Below are positions 1 to 8,700 of a stretch of 64,000 bases of DNA, piece after piece (position 1 is the stretch's first letter; each line of letters starts with the position of its first letter). The notes beneath the pieces are model-generated. The model saw nothing but the letters and a program-made list of their open reading frames with translations, had not been told where the DNA came from and ran no database searches. A program made the position numbers and the translations under genes. Location: contig NZ_AZAJ01000001.1 of the NCBI RefSeq assembly GCF_000504205.1, forward strand, positions 780,879-844,878. The letters are read 5' to 3'. Origin of the DNA: Methanolobus tindarius DSM 2278 (GTDB taxonomy: Archaea > Halobacteriota > Methanosarcinia > Methanosarcinales > Methanosarcinaceae).

Positions 1-28
1 AAACGATGAGAGAGGAGGGGATTGTCAT

Positions 29-199
29 ATGACATTACTCTCCTTACTCAGGGGCTTAGTGGATATCACTAAATTCATTTTAGCGGCAGTCTTCCTGGTT
101 TTCATTGCAAGGAATTATGACTGGCTGCAGAACGAAACCGTGACAGTCCCGGTGGGATCTGTTCTCATGCTGATCGGTTATTCGCTCCTGAGGCAGTAA
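29..199 (+). CDS. Small two-segment membrane protein, mobile-element type
   Basis: A 56-residue ORF starts at ATG 29 after a strong Shine-Dalgarno (GAGGAGGGG). Two hydrophobic stretches are visible, about residues 15-28 (FILAAVFLVFIA) and 40-53 (VPVGSVLMLIGYSLL), so it is probably a small integral membrane protein. The stop lies 2 nt before the next ATG, so it is likely cotranscribed and coupled with the zinc-finger gene downstream. I do not recognise a family. The company of zinc-finger and recombinase genes suggests a virus or plasmid remnant whose upstream part lies outside the window. Confidence 0.55.
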   Translation: MTLLSLLRGLVDITKFILAAVFLVFIARNYDWLQNETVTVPVGSVLMLIGYSLLRQ

Positions 200-201
200 A
201 A

Positions 202-636
202 ATGACGTGGAAATGCAAGTTTTGCAATGAGGAATTCACCAGGTACGGTGATATTGTCCGGCACCTGAGGACCTGCAGACACAGGCCTGTAGAGATAAAG
301 GACAGGTACGAAGAGGTTGATCTGGATCCTGAAACATGCGGATCCTGCAAGTATGATGCTTTACAGGCTGATGAGTTCCCCTGCAGAATGAATCGTTCAG
401 GAGGAAACAGGAATGAGCAGATTGAAACCCGTTGTCCCTGTGGCAAAGAAGTGCAAATGGTAGATGTCGATAAAAAGATAACATGGTATTGTCCAGAATG
501 TGCTTCCGAGGTAAAATATGATCCCGATACCGGAAAGATTTCAAAAGTAGAAAGAATGGGGATTGTTAAACAATGGTTAATCATGCTTGTTATTGTTTTT
601 GCTGCTTTTGTAATTTCAATTATCCTCTGTAACTAA
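202..636 (+). CDS. Zinc-finger protein with C-terminal membrane anchor
   Basis: This 144-residue protein has an N-terminal C2H2/C2HC-like finger (CKFC near residues 5-8, then HLRTC near 21-25), a CGSC knuckle near 46-49 and a rubredoxin-like pair (CPCG near 78, CPEC near 97). The last 25 residues are strongly hydrophobic (LIMLVIVFAAFVISIIL), giving a tail anchor. It is therefore probably a membrane-tethered metal-binding protein. The start follows the previous stop by 2 nt. Such finger proteins are common in archaeal viruses and plasmids. Its function is unknown, and DNA or protein binding is inference only. Confidence 0.6.
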   Translation: MTWKCKFCNEEFTRYGDIVRHLRTCRHRPVEIKDRYEEVDLDPETCGSCKYDALQADEFPCRMNRSGGNRNEQIETRCPCGKEVQMVDVDKKITWYCPECASEVKYDPDTGKISKVERMGIVKQWLIMLVIVFAAFVISIILCN

Positions 637-648
637 GGAGAACGGAAC

Positions 649-855
649 ATGTGGAAGTGTAATCATTGCGGTCATGCAAACTGGATGAAGCTTGACAGAG
701 ACCAGAAAGATACATGCAGCAACTGTGGAAAGCTGCGGATCAGGAGCAGAGTAAAGAGTTCTTCTATTTCCAACAAAGACGGTGGCTATTTTCATTTCAT
801 CACTGATCCATGGAATAGATACTGGAGCAGGAAGGCAGAAAATGAAATACGATAG
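649..855 (+). CDS. Small zinc-ribbon protein
   Basis: A 68-residue basic protein starts with a compact zinc ribbon: CNHCG near residues 4-8 and CSNCG near 23-27. A good Shine-Dalgarno (AAGGAGAACGGAAC) precedes the ATG. It is third in the left-end operon after the anchored zinc-finger gene. The C-terminal half is rich in aromatic and basic residues and has no motif I recognise. It is probably a mobile-element nucleic-acid-binding accessory protein. Confidence 0.55.
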   Translation: MWKCNHCGHANWMKLDRDQKDTCSNCGKLRIRSRVKSSSISNKDGGYFHFITDPWNRYWSRKAENEIR

Positions 856-869
856 AAATAGGTGAAGTC

Positions 870-992
870 ATGCAAAACCCATTACGTAAGTATATTCTAA
901 CGATTCTATGGGAACATTATACGGGTCTGACAGCTCAGGAAAAAAGGTCAATAAAGGATATATTTGTTACACTAGCATCAATAGTCTTGTAA
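870..992 (+). pseudogene. Truncated fourth gene of the left-end operon
   Basis: ATG 870 follows a good ribosome-binding site (AGGTGA) and opens a 40-codon frame (MQNPLRKYILTILWEHYTG...). From about position 938 the DNA is instead homologous, in another frame, to the 3' end of cas4. The natural reading is that this operon gene was cut by arrival or rearrangement of the CRISPR block, and that the last ~17 codons are cas4 DNA read out of frame. A genuine 40-residue protein cannot be excluded. Confidence 0.4.
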
Positions 993-1141
993 AGGAATTG
1001 GAAATCACTCCGTTAGATTTCACTAAGACAATACATATCATCAATGGCATACTTGAGATTATAGATAAAGGCAAGCACCCTAAAGCAACAGGATTCGGAA
1101 ATAAATACATTGACTGCTGCTAGAGGAACATCTGCGCATAG
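938..1141 (+). pseudogene. cas4 3' remnant upstream of CRISPR array 1
   Basis: The frame reading KKVNKGYICYTS...IIDKGKHPKATG...KYIDCC matches the C-terminal third of the intact Cas4 at 22553-23155 (VQKGYICYTRS...IVDKGKYPQATK...KCIDCC). An in-frame TAG at 1121-1123 interrupts the last iron-sulfur cysteine motif. The frame resumes as RNICA and stops at 1139-1141, exactly like the Cas4 tail. Everything upstream of the matching region is missing. The remnant sits directly before a leader and array, as the intact gene does, so it marks a second, otherwise lost cas locus. Confidence 0.85.
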
Positions 1142-1253
1142 CACTATTTTCTTATATTTTTAAACCATTTGATAATTGTGCAGCAAGAATGTACATGCTG
1201 TAAAAGGAAGCTTTATAGGCAATGTCAAGGCAAAATACGGAAATATTTGCGCT
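1142..1253 (+). promoter_or_regulatory. Leader of CRISPR array 1
   Basis: This AT-rich stretch lies between the cas4 remnant and the first repeat. It aligns with the leader of array 2: both contain ATAATT(G/T)TGCA(G/A)CAAGAAT and both end with GGAAATATTTGCGCT immediately before the first repeat. Leader identity at the repeat junction is what the Cas1-Cas2 integration complex reads, so this array may still acquire spacers using the proteins from the second locus. Confidence 0.75.
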
Positions 1254-3059
1254 ATTCAAATGTAAGATCCATTAAAACAAGGATTGAAATATTTAGCTAC
1301 TGGATACATCAGCCGCCGACCTGTGCAAATTCAAATGTAAGATCCATTAAAACAAGGATTGAAATCACTTCCTTTGTTATGGGGAACCTGCAGGTTCTTC
1401 CATTCAAATGTAAGATCCATTAAAACAAGGATTGAAATCTATGAAAGATTCATAATCTGTCGTTCCGAATTGGCATTCAAATGTAAGATCCATTAAAACA
1501 AGGATTGAAATTATTTCCACCACCATCTACTGGCCACTGTGTTTTAAATTCAAATGTAAGATCCATTAAAACAAGGATTGAAATTCAATAGCATATACTG
1601 TTCTTGTGCTATCAGAATAAAATTCAAATGTAAGATCCATTAAAACAAGGATTGAAATCCCGATGAAGATATAGAAGGCGTGAGAATTCCAAAGAATTCA
1701 AATGTAAGATCCATTAAAACAAGGATTGAAATTGATTCTACCGTCTGGTGTTATACAATGCGTGATTTTTGATTCAAATGTAAGATCCATTAAAACAAGG
1801 ATTGAAATCTTATATTTCTTATTCCTTCATGCAATGCGGACTCTAAATTCAAATGTAAGATCCATTAAAACAAGGATTGAAATTACATGTAAAGTCAAGA
1901 CCTGTCAATATGGGTCTTATTCAAATGTAAGATCCATTAAAACAAGGATTGAAATAAATTGAAGATGACAATCAGAACACAATTATACGACAGTACCAGG
2001 ATTCAAATGTAAGATCCATTAAAACAAGGATTGAAATAATGTATAAGTTTTATTTTCGGTAACAGTAAAAACGATTCAAATGTAAGATCCATTAAAACAA
2101 GGATTGAAATATAGGACTTGGTGTTGCATTCTGCTGCTCTATTTCATTCAAATGTAAGATCCATTAAAACAAGGATTGAAATTTAACCATCCTGTCTTCC
2201 TCACTGAAGTTTGCAGAGATGATTCAAATGTAAGATCCATTAAAACAAGGATTGAAATATGAACCAGCAAAATTCCAGTATCCGCCGCTTTCAGATTCAA
2301 ATGTAAGATCCATTAAAACAAGGATTGAAATCTCGTTTAAGTGGTGGGAAATAATGAAAAAAATTATTCAAATGTAAGATCCATTAAAACAAGGATTGAA
2401 ACTCTTGAATACCATCATCCGTAAAGTGAGTTTTCCTGAATTCAAATGCAAGCTCCATTAAAATAAGGATTGAATTCATATCACGGATATGGGTTTTTAT
2501 AATATAGAATTGAAGTGCAATATCCAGCAAAATAAGGATTGAAACAGATAATCTCCCATATCATCAATTGCCCACGTCCAGTTGAGAAATCATTTCCACT
2601 AAAACAAGGATTGAAGCCAAACATACTGATAAGTTGGATAACCAGAAACCACTATTGAAGTGTAATATCCATTAAAATAAGGATTAAACTGTGAATGACT
2701 TTCCAAGAGTTATGTCCAATTCAAAGTTACCATAAAATCGAGCGTCATCCACTATAACAAGGATTGAAACACATAATGCGGTGTGATATATGTCGGTGCG
2801 TTCTCATTGAAAACCAACATCCACAAAAACAAGGATTTCAATCAGTGTTCAGTCACATAACGAGCCAAAGGGACTGTATTGAATATTACTATCCATTAAA
2901 ATAAGGATTGAAACAATATCTCAAATGCCCTACCTTGGGAAGCAATATAGTTGCAAAAGTACTTCCAATAAAACAAGGATTGAACCTCCAAACTATATAA
3001 AATCCCCCTGTGACACAAGACATATTAAAAAGCAAAATCCACTAAAATAAGGCTATCAC
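1254..3059 (+). CRISPR. CRISPR array 1, 16 intact plus about 9 degenerate repeats
   Basis: The 37-nt repeat begins ATTCAAATGTAAG and ends CAAGGATTGAAAT. Sixteen near-perfect copies start at 1254, 1329, 1402, 1475, 1548, 1622, 1696, 1772, 1847, 1919, 2001, 2074, 2146, 2222, 2295 and 2366, with spacers of roughly 34-45 nt. The 16th ends in C rather than T. Beyond it the ~72-nt period continues through about nine eroded copies (near 2440, 2509, 2581, 2653, 2734, 2806, 2878, 2949, 3023) that keep mainly the ATCCA...AAAACAAGGATTGAA core. The repeat differs from that of array 2 at 5 of 37 positions. No intact cas genes are adjacent, so crRNAs would depend on the Cas6 of the second locus. Confidence 0.97.
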
Positions 3060-3094
3060 AAACCTAATCAGTCGGAAAATTCAGATACACTTTC

Positions 3095-4177
3095 ATGACA
3101 AAAAAAAGCAGAAAGTCCAGGCAGAATGTGTCACTTGAAAGTGCAATATTGAAACATTCCAGGAGATCTCCCTGGTCAAAAGATCTCGATCATGCTCTGA
3201 CTGCTATGAATACCTTTACACCTGACGACCAGGAAGGATTGAACAAATGGTATGCTCAGCCAAACAGGTATGATATCATCGGAATTGATGATAACCCTGG
3301 CAAACAGTTCTACTCACCAAAGAAAACCAGAAGATCCCAGAAACAAAGAGTTCCACCAATCACACCAAGATCTGCTCTTGCAAAGAAGAACAAGAAAAGC
3401 AGTGAATGGGATGTGATCTCTCCTAATCCTAAATTGCCAAAGGAACTTAACAGATCAGCCGGGAACTTTTCTTCGCACGAACTGGATATCCTGCAGAACA
3501 GAGTGACCTATGGAATTGAAACCCGAAGAGGAGCTGCAGGTTTTCATATCTATGATGAAAAGACAAATACCAGTCAGATTCGGATATCTGGAAGTTACTT
3601 GCGTGACAAGAATGAAGCCAACGATGTCCTCACTCATGAGATGATCCATGCATTAAGGGCAATGGACACTCGCAGGAAAGGAATGCTTGAGCGATACACG
3701 TACATTGGCGCAGACAAGGATCTGGAAGAAGCTGCAACCCACAGTGAGACTACTGCCCGGATGAGAAAGGATGAGCTTCCGTTTGTGAAGAATCCATCAT
3801 ACTATTCCAGGGTCCGGGATCCGAAATATCCTGACAGCAGACTTGAAGATAAGAAGACATTAACCGGGAACAAGCAGCATGTAACTGGTGAACCGGTTTT
3901 CAAAGCAATGGAAGATAATTTCTGGAACACTCATTTAAGCCAAATGGCAAACCGCTGGAGAGGCCATGGATTCACCGGTAGGGAGGAGCTGGTGGATCAG
4001 TACTTCAAGGTCCAGGACAAAAAGACAAAACAGGTTCAGTATGTTCATGCCTACAATCCTTCCATGGATATGTCTGAGAATCAGACAGCTCAGCAAGTTG
4101 AGCAGTTGGATGGAATCAAAGGTGATGATATCGTTTGGGCATATCATGACGGCAGAATCTCGAAGGTGATAAGGTGA
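3095..4177 (+). CDS. Putative zinc metalloprotease (HEMIH), mobile-element type
   Basis: This 360-residue protein has a basic N-terminal 110 residues rich in Ser, Lys and Arg. A metzincin/gluzincin-like HExxH motif (HEMIH, residues 181-185) lies in a helix (DVLTHEMIHALRAMD), and acidic candidates for a third ligand follow about 27 residues later (DLEEAATHSE). There is no signal peptide or TM segment, so it is presumably cytosolic or virion-associated. It begins 36 nt after the last eroded CRISPR repeat and overlaps the next zinc-ribbon gene by a GTGA junction. I do not recognise the family. Proteolytic activity is inferred from the motif only. Confidence 0.6.
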   Translation: MTKKSRKSRQNVSLESAILKHSRRSPWSKDLDHALTAMNTFTPDDQEGLNKWYAQPNRYDIIGIDDNPGKQFYSPKKTRRSQKQRVPPITPRSALAKKNKKSSEWDVISPNPKLPKELNRSAGNFSSHELDILQNRVTYGIETRRGAAGFHIYDEKTNTSQIRISGSYLRDKNEANDVLTHEMIHALRAMDTRRKGMLERYTYIGADKDLEEAATHSETTARMRKDELPFVKNPSYYSRVRDPKYPDSRLEDKKTLTGNKQHVTGEPVFKAMEDNFWNTHLSQMANRWRGHGFTGREELVDQYFKVQDKKTKQVQYVHAYNPSMDMSENQTAQQVEQLDGIKGDDIVWAYHDGRISKVIR

Positions 4178-4320
4178 ACAGAGTTTGTGTTAAATGCAGA
4201 TGCATCATTGACCAAGACAGGGTGATGAAATGTCCTCAATGCGGTGGAAAACTGAAAACTTTTAATCCGGAGGAGCATCAGGGCTATAATACGATGGATG
4301 TTGAACCTGATTGGAGATAA
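4174..4320 (+). CDS. Small zinc-ribbon protein coupled to the metalloprotease
   Basis: A 48-residue ORF starts at GTG 4174, which overlaps the TGA of the metalloprotease (GTGA). It encodes a complete zinc ribbon: CVKCRC near residues 5-10 and CPQCGG near 20-25, followed by a short acidic tail. The overlap implies translational coupling, so the two proteins are probably made together. Function unknown. Confidence 0.6.
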   Translation: MNRVCVKCRCIIDQDRVMKCPQCGGKLKTFNPEEHQGYNTMDVEPDWR

Positions 4321-4405
4321 TTGGAGCTTAATGCTTTATTTTGGAGAGATATGAGTCTTCCCGGTATCAACATTCTTATATATCTACAGCTCAAAATACT
4401 CTCTT

Positions 4406-4603
4406 ATGAGGAGTAATCATACTACCATTCGAAGAATGAGCAGTAAAAAAACATCTGGTATCAGAAAAACGACTTATCCTCCTGAAGAACGTTTGGATCC
4501 TGAATTCATCAAAGAAGTGGAGCAGAGTATACAAGACGTTAAAGATGGAAAATGTACTAAATACGATTCATTCGAAGACTTGTTTGCAAGCTATGAAGAA
4601 TGA
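4406..4603 (+). CDS. Putative antitoxin of a RelE-type toxin-antitoxin pair
   Basis: This 65-residue protein has a basic N-terminus and an acidic helical C-terminus (DPEFIKEVEQSIQDVKDGKCTKYDSFEDLF), which is typical of antitoxins that wrap around RelE/ParE toxins. Its stop overlaps the toxin start (4600) by 4 nt, the usual coupled antitoxin-first order. An in-frame second Met (MSSKKTSG) could be the true start. No antitoxin family can be assigned by eye. Confidence 0.6.
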   Translation: MRSNHTTIRRMSSKKTSGIRKTTYPPEERLDPEFIKEVEQSIQDVKDGKCTKYDSFEDLFASYEE

Positions 4604-4863
4604 CATATCAAGTAATCACAACTTCTGATTTTGAGAAGAGTACAAAAAGTCTTTTCAAGAAAGATCCTGTACTCTACAATCGTTTCAAGAAAGCGGCTCT
4701 AAGTATTCGTGAGAATCCTGAATGTGGCAAACCTTTACGTAATGTACTCAAAGGATATCGCAGGGTTCATGTTGGTTCTTTTGTTTTGATTTATGAAGTA
4801 GACAATACTAGTGAGATCATTACTCTTTTAAGTTTCATTCATCACGACAAAGCCTATAAGTGA
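4600..4863 (+). CDS. RelE/ParE-superfamily toxin
   Basis: This 87-residue protein has the superfamily layout: an N-terminal strand (YQVITTSDFEKS), a Lys-rich helix pair, the PLRNVLKGYRRVHVGSFVLIYEVD core in which basic residues sit on the central sheet, and a C-terminal strand ending HHDKAYK. Family members are mostly ribosome-dependent mRNA interferases or gyrase inhibitors. Which applies here cannot be decided from sequence. It overlaps the upstream antitoxin gene. Its place beside a recombinase suggests an addiction module of the left-end element. Confidence 0.8.
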   Translation: MTYQVITTSDFEKSTKSLFKKDPVLYNRFKKAALSIRENPECGKPLRNVLKGYRRVHVGSFVLIYEVDNTSEIITLLSFIHHDKAYK

Positions 4864-4864
4864 G

Positions 4865-5443
4865 TTAGATCCACCCTGCCAGCCTTCTCCGTATCTCAAC
4901 TTTTTCAGCTTCCGTAAAAGGCAATCCCTGGTAATGGTTCATCGATGTCAGTTTATCGTGTCCCTGGCGAAGACAGATTATGTTCAGCGGGACTCCTGCA
5001 GCAACCATCCAGGACTCTATACTTTTCCTAGTTGTCTTGCTGCTTAGGCCTTTAAGATCCAGATCAGATCTTTCACCCCATCTTAACAGATTCTCATTCC
5101 AGGTTGACTGTGAAGGCGGCTGCTTATTTTTGAAAAAATAGTTCAGGACATTCTCCAGATGTGGAGGAATAGGATGTATGTATCTTTCCAGTTGCTTTCT
5201 TTTAGCCTTCTTCTGGGCTTCTTCAGGCAGGTGTATTATCTTGCGGATCTTCAGCCACCATTCCGGATGAGCGTGCAGTCTCTGGACCTCCACATAACGC
5301 ATCCCTGACCAGAAGCAAACATCAAAAATGGTAGTAAGATAATCCTTGTTAATTGAGTCCCTGAAGATATCCAGCTCATAGGGTCCTAAGATCCGTGTGT
5401 CATTTACCCTGATCGGCTCGATTTTTCCATGTGGTTTTGACAA
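4865..5443 (-). CDS. Tyrosine-recombinase-like catalytic domain protein
   Basis: The 192 residues correspond to the catalytic half of a tyrosine recombinase only. Visible equivalents are the first Arg (SGMRYVEV, ~49), an SSKTTRKS segment in place of the usual HxxR (Arg near 140), QGHD near 162, and a candidate nucleophile Tyr (NHYQG, ~171). The His of the HxxR box appears replaced by Lys. There is no N-terminal SAM-like core-binding domain, so it is either a minimal archaeal integrase or an N-terminally shortened one. It converges with the RelE toxin (stops 1 nt apart) and closes the left-end mobile segment. Confidence 0.65.
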   Translation of the reverse strand: MSKPHGKIEPIRVNDTRILGPYELDIFRDSINKDYLTTIFDVCFWSGMRYVEVQRLHAHPEWWLKIRKIIHLPEEAQKKAKRKQLERYIHPIPPHLENVLNYFFKNKQPPSQSTWNENLLRWGERSDLDLKGLSSKTTRKSIESWMVAAGVPLNIICLRQGHDKLTSMNHYQGLPFTEAEKVEIRRRLAGWI

Positions 5444-5780
5444 AATGACATGTTTTTACATCCTTTTGCTTGAAGATCTGGCAGACAATTGCATGAATTA
5501 ACATCAAATCATGTGATTATAACACAAAATGACAGGGCATTCTATTCAGCAGGAAGATGGTACCTGTAATTATACTATAAAATAACAGGGTGGTTTATTC
5601 TGCAGATGAAGATTATCCTGTTTTATTTCAATTTAGTAGTATTAACACTACACATAAATAGTGGTTATTTATTATAATACTAAATTTATATTTGCTACAT
5701 TACAAATTCTATATATAAATAGTAAATTATATCTAGAAGTATGTTATATACAGTCTAAACTATTATATATGGGAATTAAT
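5444..5780. other. Intergenic region between recombinase and Rhs toxin genes
   Basis: About 340 nt of AT-rich DNA lie between divergently transcribed genes. Several TATA-like stretches (for example TATATAAATAG near 5711 and TATTATATAT near 5761) could serve the Rhs gene. I see no tRNA, no clear attachment-site duplication and no further ORF with a ribosome-binding site. Confidence 0.4.
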
Positions 5781-8700
5781 ATGATTAACAGAAGTCAAGG
5801 CTGGATTCAAAAAATAATTGCTGTATTTATGATTTTTATTTTGTTAACACCAAATGTATATTGTTTAGAAGATGAAAACTCATATGAAAGTGAAAACATT
5901 GATTCCAATAGTGAACAGGTTGCAACTCAAGATTCTTCTTCAGACGACACTGACAATGATGACACTACATTTGCAAGCTCATCACAATCAGATACATCAG
6001 ATACTATAGTAACTTTAAGTTCTACATATACTCCTTCGGCTATATCAAGTCCTTCGTTGGTGGAAACTACTACTTATCTCAACCCTAGTTTTGAACACGA
6101 TAACGACTATTTTGATACTGACATGTTCACGGGTTCTTTTGCGTATACATATCCCATTGAGACAGTAAAAGGAATTGGTGGAATGGAACCACAAATTTCC
6201 TTGAGATATAATAGTATGATGGCCAAAGAGCCTTATGGTATGACAGGAAACGGGTGGTACATAAGTGAATATTATATTATGAGAGATGTGCGTTCCACCC
6301 CATTAGACACTGATGATGATCGGTTTGTACTTGATATGAACGGAGCAATGTATAATCTTGTGGAGGTAAATGGTTCCTATTATACTGAAACTGAAGTCTT
6401 CATGAAAATATCAAGGGAAGTAGGTGGTAGTAACACATTTGGAAATTACTGGTTTGTCACACTTTCGGATGGTACACAGTATAGGTTTGGTTATAATAAT
6501 GAGTCGGAGCAGGTAAATTCAATTGATTCCCGAAATTATGTGAGCAAATGGTGGTTAGATTCCATTGAAGATGTTAATGGAAACCAGATTATGTATCATT
6601 ATTCGGAAGATCCTGTGGGTGAAGAGAGTTATACATACCCAACTTCAATTAACTACAATAATAATATTTCACAGATTAGTTTTGGATATACTGATAAACC
6701 AAATATATTTACATTATATGAGCAGGGTAACAAAGTTCAAGGTAAACAAGTACTTTCTAATATTACAGTAAAGAGCAATAACACGTTTTTGTGGCTCTAT
6801 GATCTGGAGTACCAGTCGGTTGGCTCCCAGTTATTGTTGGAAACAATTGGAAAGAAAACTCCAAATCAGGCTTTTCCAGATACGGTTTTCGAGTATGGTT
6901 CAGGAAATACTGGCTGGCTGTCTAATTATTCATGGAAATCTCCTGTTAGTCTAATTGGCAATCAGGACGGGGATAATGGTGTTCGGTTTATAGATGTCAA
7001 TGGAGATGGGTTAACTGATATTTTGAAAGGTGTGACAAAATATCAGTATGACAAAAATCATTATCGTGAGGCGTGGTTAAACACTGGTAGTGGCTGGGAA
7101 GCTGCTAGTTCCTGGGAACCTCCCACCTCATTTATACAAAACAATTATGATTCCTCTGGTCATCTTACTGACACCATTGATTTAGGTGTTCGTTTTGCTG
7201 ATGTAAATGGTGATGGACTTATTGACATTTTGCGAGGTAACAGTGATGATAAAGCTTGGCTGAATACCGGTAGTGGGTGGGCACGTGATTATTCGTGGGA
7301 ACCTCCTATTCGATTTGATCGTTTTGATGTTCGTCTTGTGGATGTTGACGGCGATGGACTTGTTGACCTTATAGACAATGAAGATGATGATGTCTGGATA
7401 AATACAGGTAGTAATTGGGATGTTTCTAATTCTTGGACCCTTCCTGTTAGTTTAATGACTCATGATGTAGACTGTGGTGTCCGGTTTATGGATGTGAATG
7501 GTGATGGACTAATTGATATTTTGAAAGGTTTAACAATTTATAATACCGACAATAATCACTATTATGGAGCTTGGTTAAATAATGGTAGTGGCTGGGAAGT
7601 TGCCGATTCATGGGAACCTCCGATTACATTTGTAAAAAATAGCTACTACTCTGGAGATCTCATTAGTAGTACAGATTTGGGTGTTCGCTTTGCTGATGTT
7701 AATGGAGATGGGCTAGTTGACATTTTGCGAGGTAACGACTTTGAAAAAGCTTGGTTAAACAATGGTAATGGATGGGTGCGTGACTATTCTTGGGTACCAC
7801 CTATTCGATTTGATCAAACTGATGTTCGTCTTGTAGATGTTAATGGTGATGGTTTTGTTGATATTGTGGACGATGATGAAGATACCTTGGTCAATATCTG
7901 CAACACACCCATTTTTCTCAAGGAAATCCAACATTCAAATGGTGCAATTACAACTGTAAAATATACTCCTTCGACTAAGTTTGATAATACAGGTGATGAC
8001 ACTATCTCGGATTTACCAAGCGTAGTGTGGGTTGTAAATCAAGTGACAAAAGATAATGGGATGTCTGCTTCAGTTGGTATTGTTTCTATCACTGATTATA
8101 CATACAAAAACGGAATGCAGCATTTTAATCCATCTGAAAAAATAGAGTTCAGAGGATTTGGTGAAGTTACTGCTGAGAATAATTATTCAATAACAAAGCA
8201 CTCCTTCCTGCAAGATGATGTTCTTAAAGGAATTGAAAACCATACTGAAATATGGGATAAAAATGGAAATCTTTATAGCAGTTTTGACATGGAATACAGT
8301 ATCCAGGAACTTAATTCCAATGTAAATCTTATTTTGCTTGAAAATGAGTCAAGTATACTGTTTGATGGTCTTACACAGAGTTTAAATGACTCCATAGGCT
8401 GGTCTTCTTACAAGGAATATGATGAATACGATGACTATGGAAATCCGCTTTCTGTCACAGAATACGGAGACGTGGATGTTACAGGTGATGAAAGATATCT
8501 CCATTACGAATATGTGAATGATGAGGATGACTGGATACTCGGTAAAGTGACTCATGAATGGTTGGAAACTTATAATCATGACAACTGTAGTGAATCATGG
8601 TACTTCTATGATGATACTGAGGATAATAGTGATCTTGACAAGGGATTACTGACTAAAGTTGTCTCTTGGAATAATAATGGGTATAACCCGTCTGTTCAAT

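Noticed and set aside
1169..1962. ORFs across array 1 containing repeated SNVRSIKTRIEI peptides
   Set aside because: They are translations of the CRISPR repeat, not genes; the period equals repeat plus spacer.
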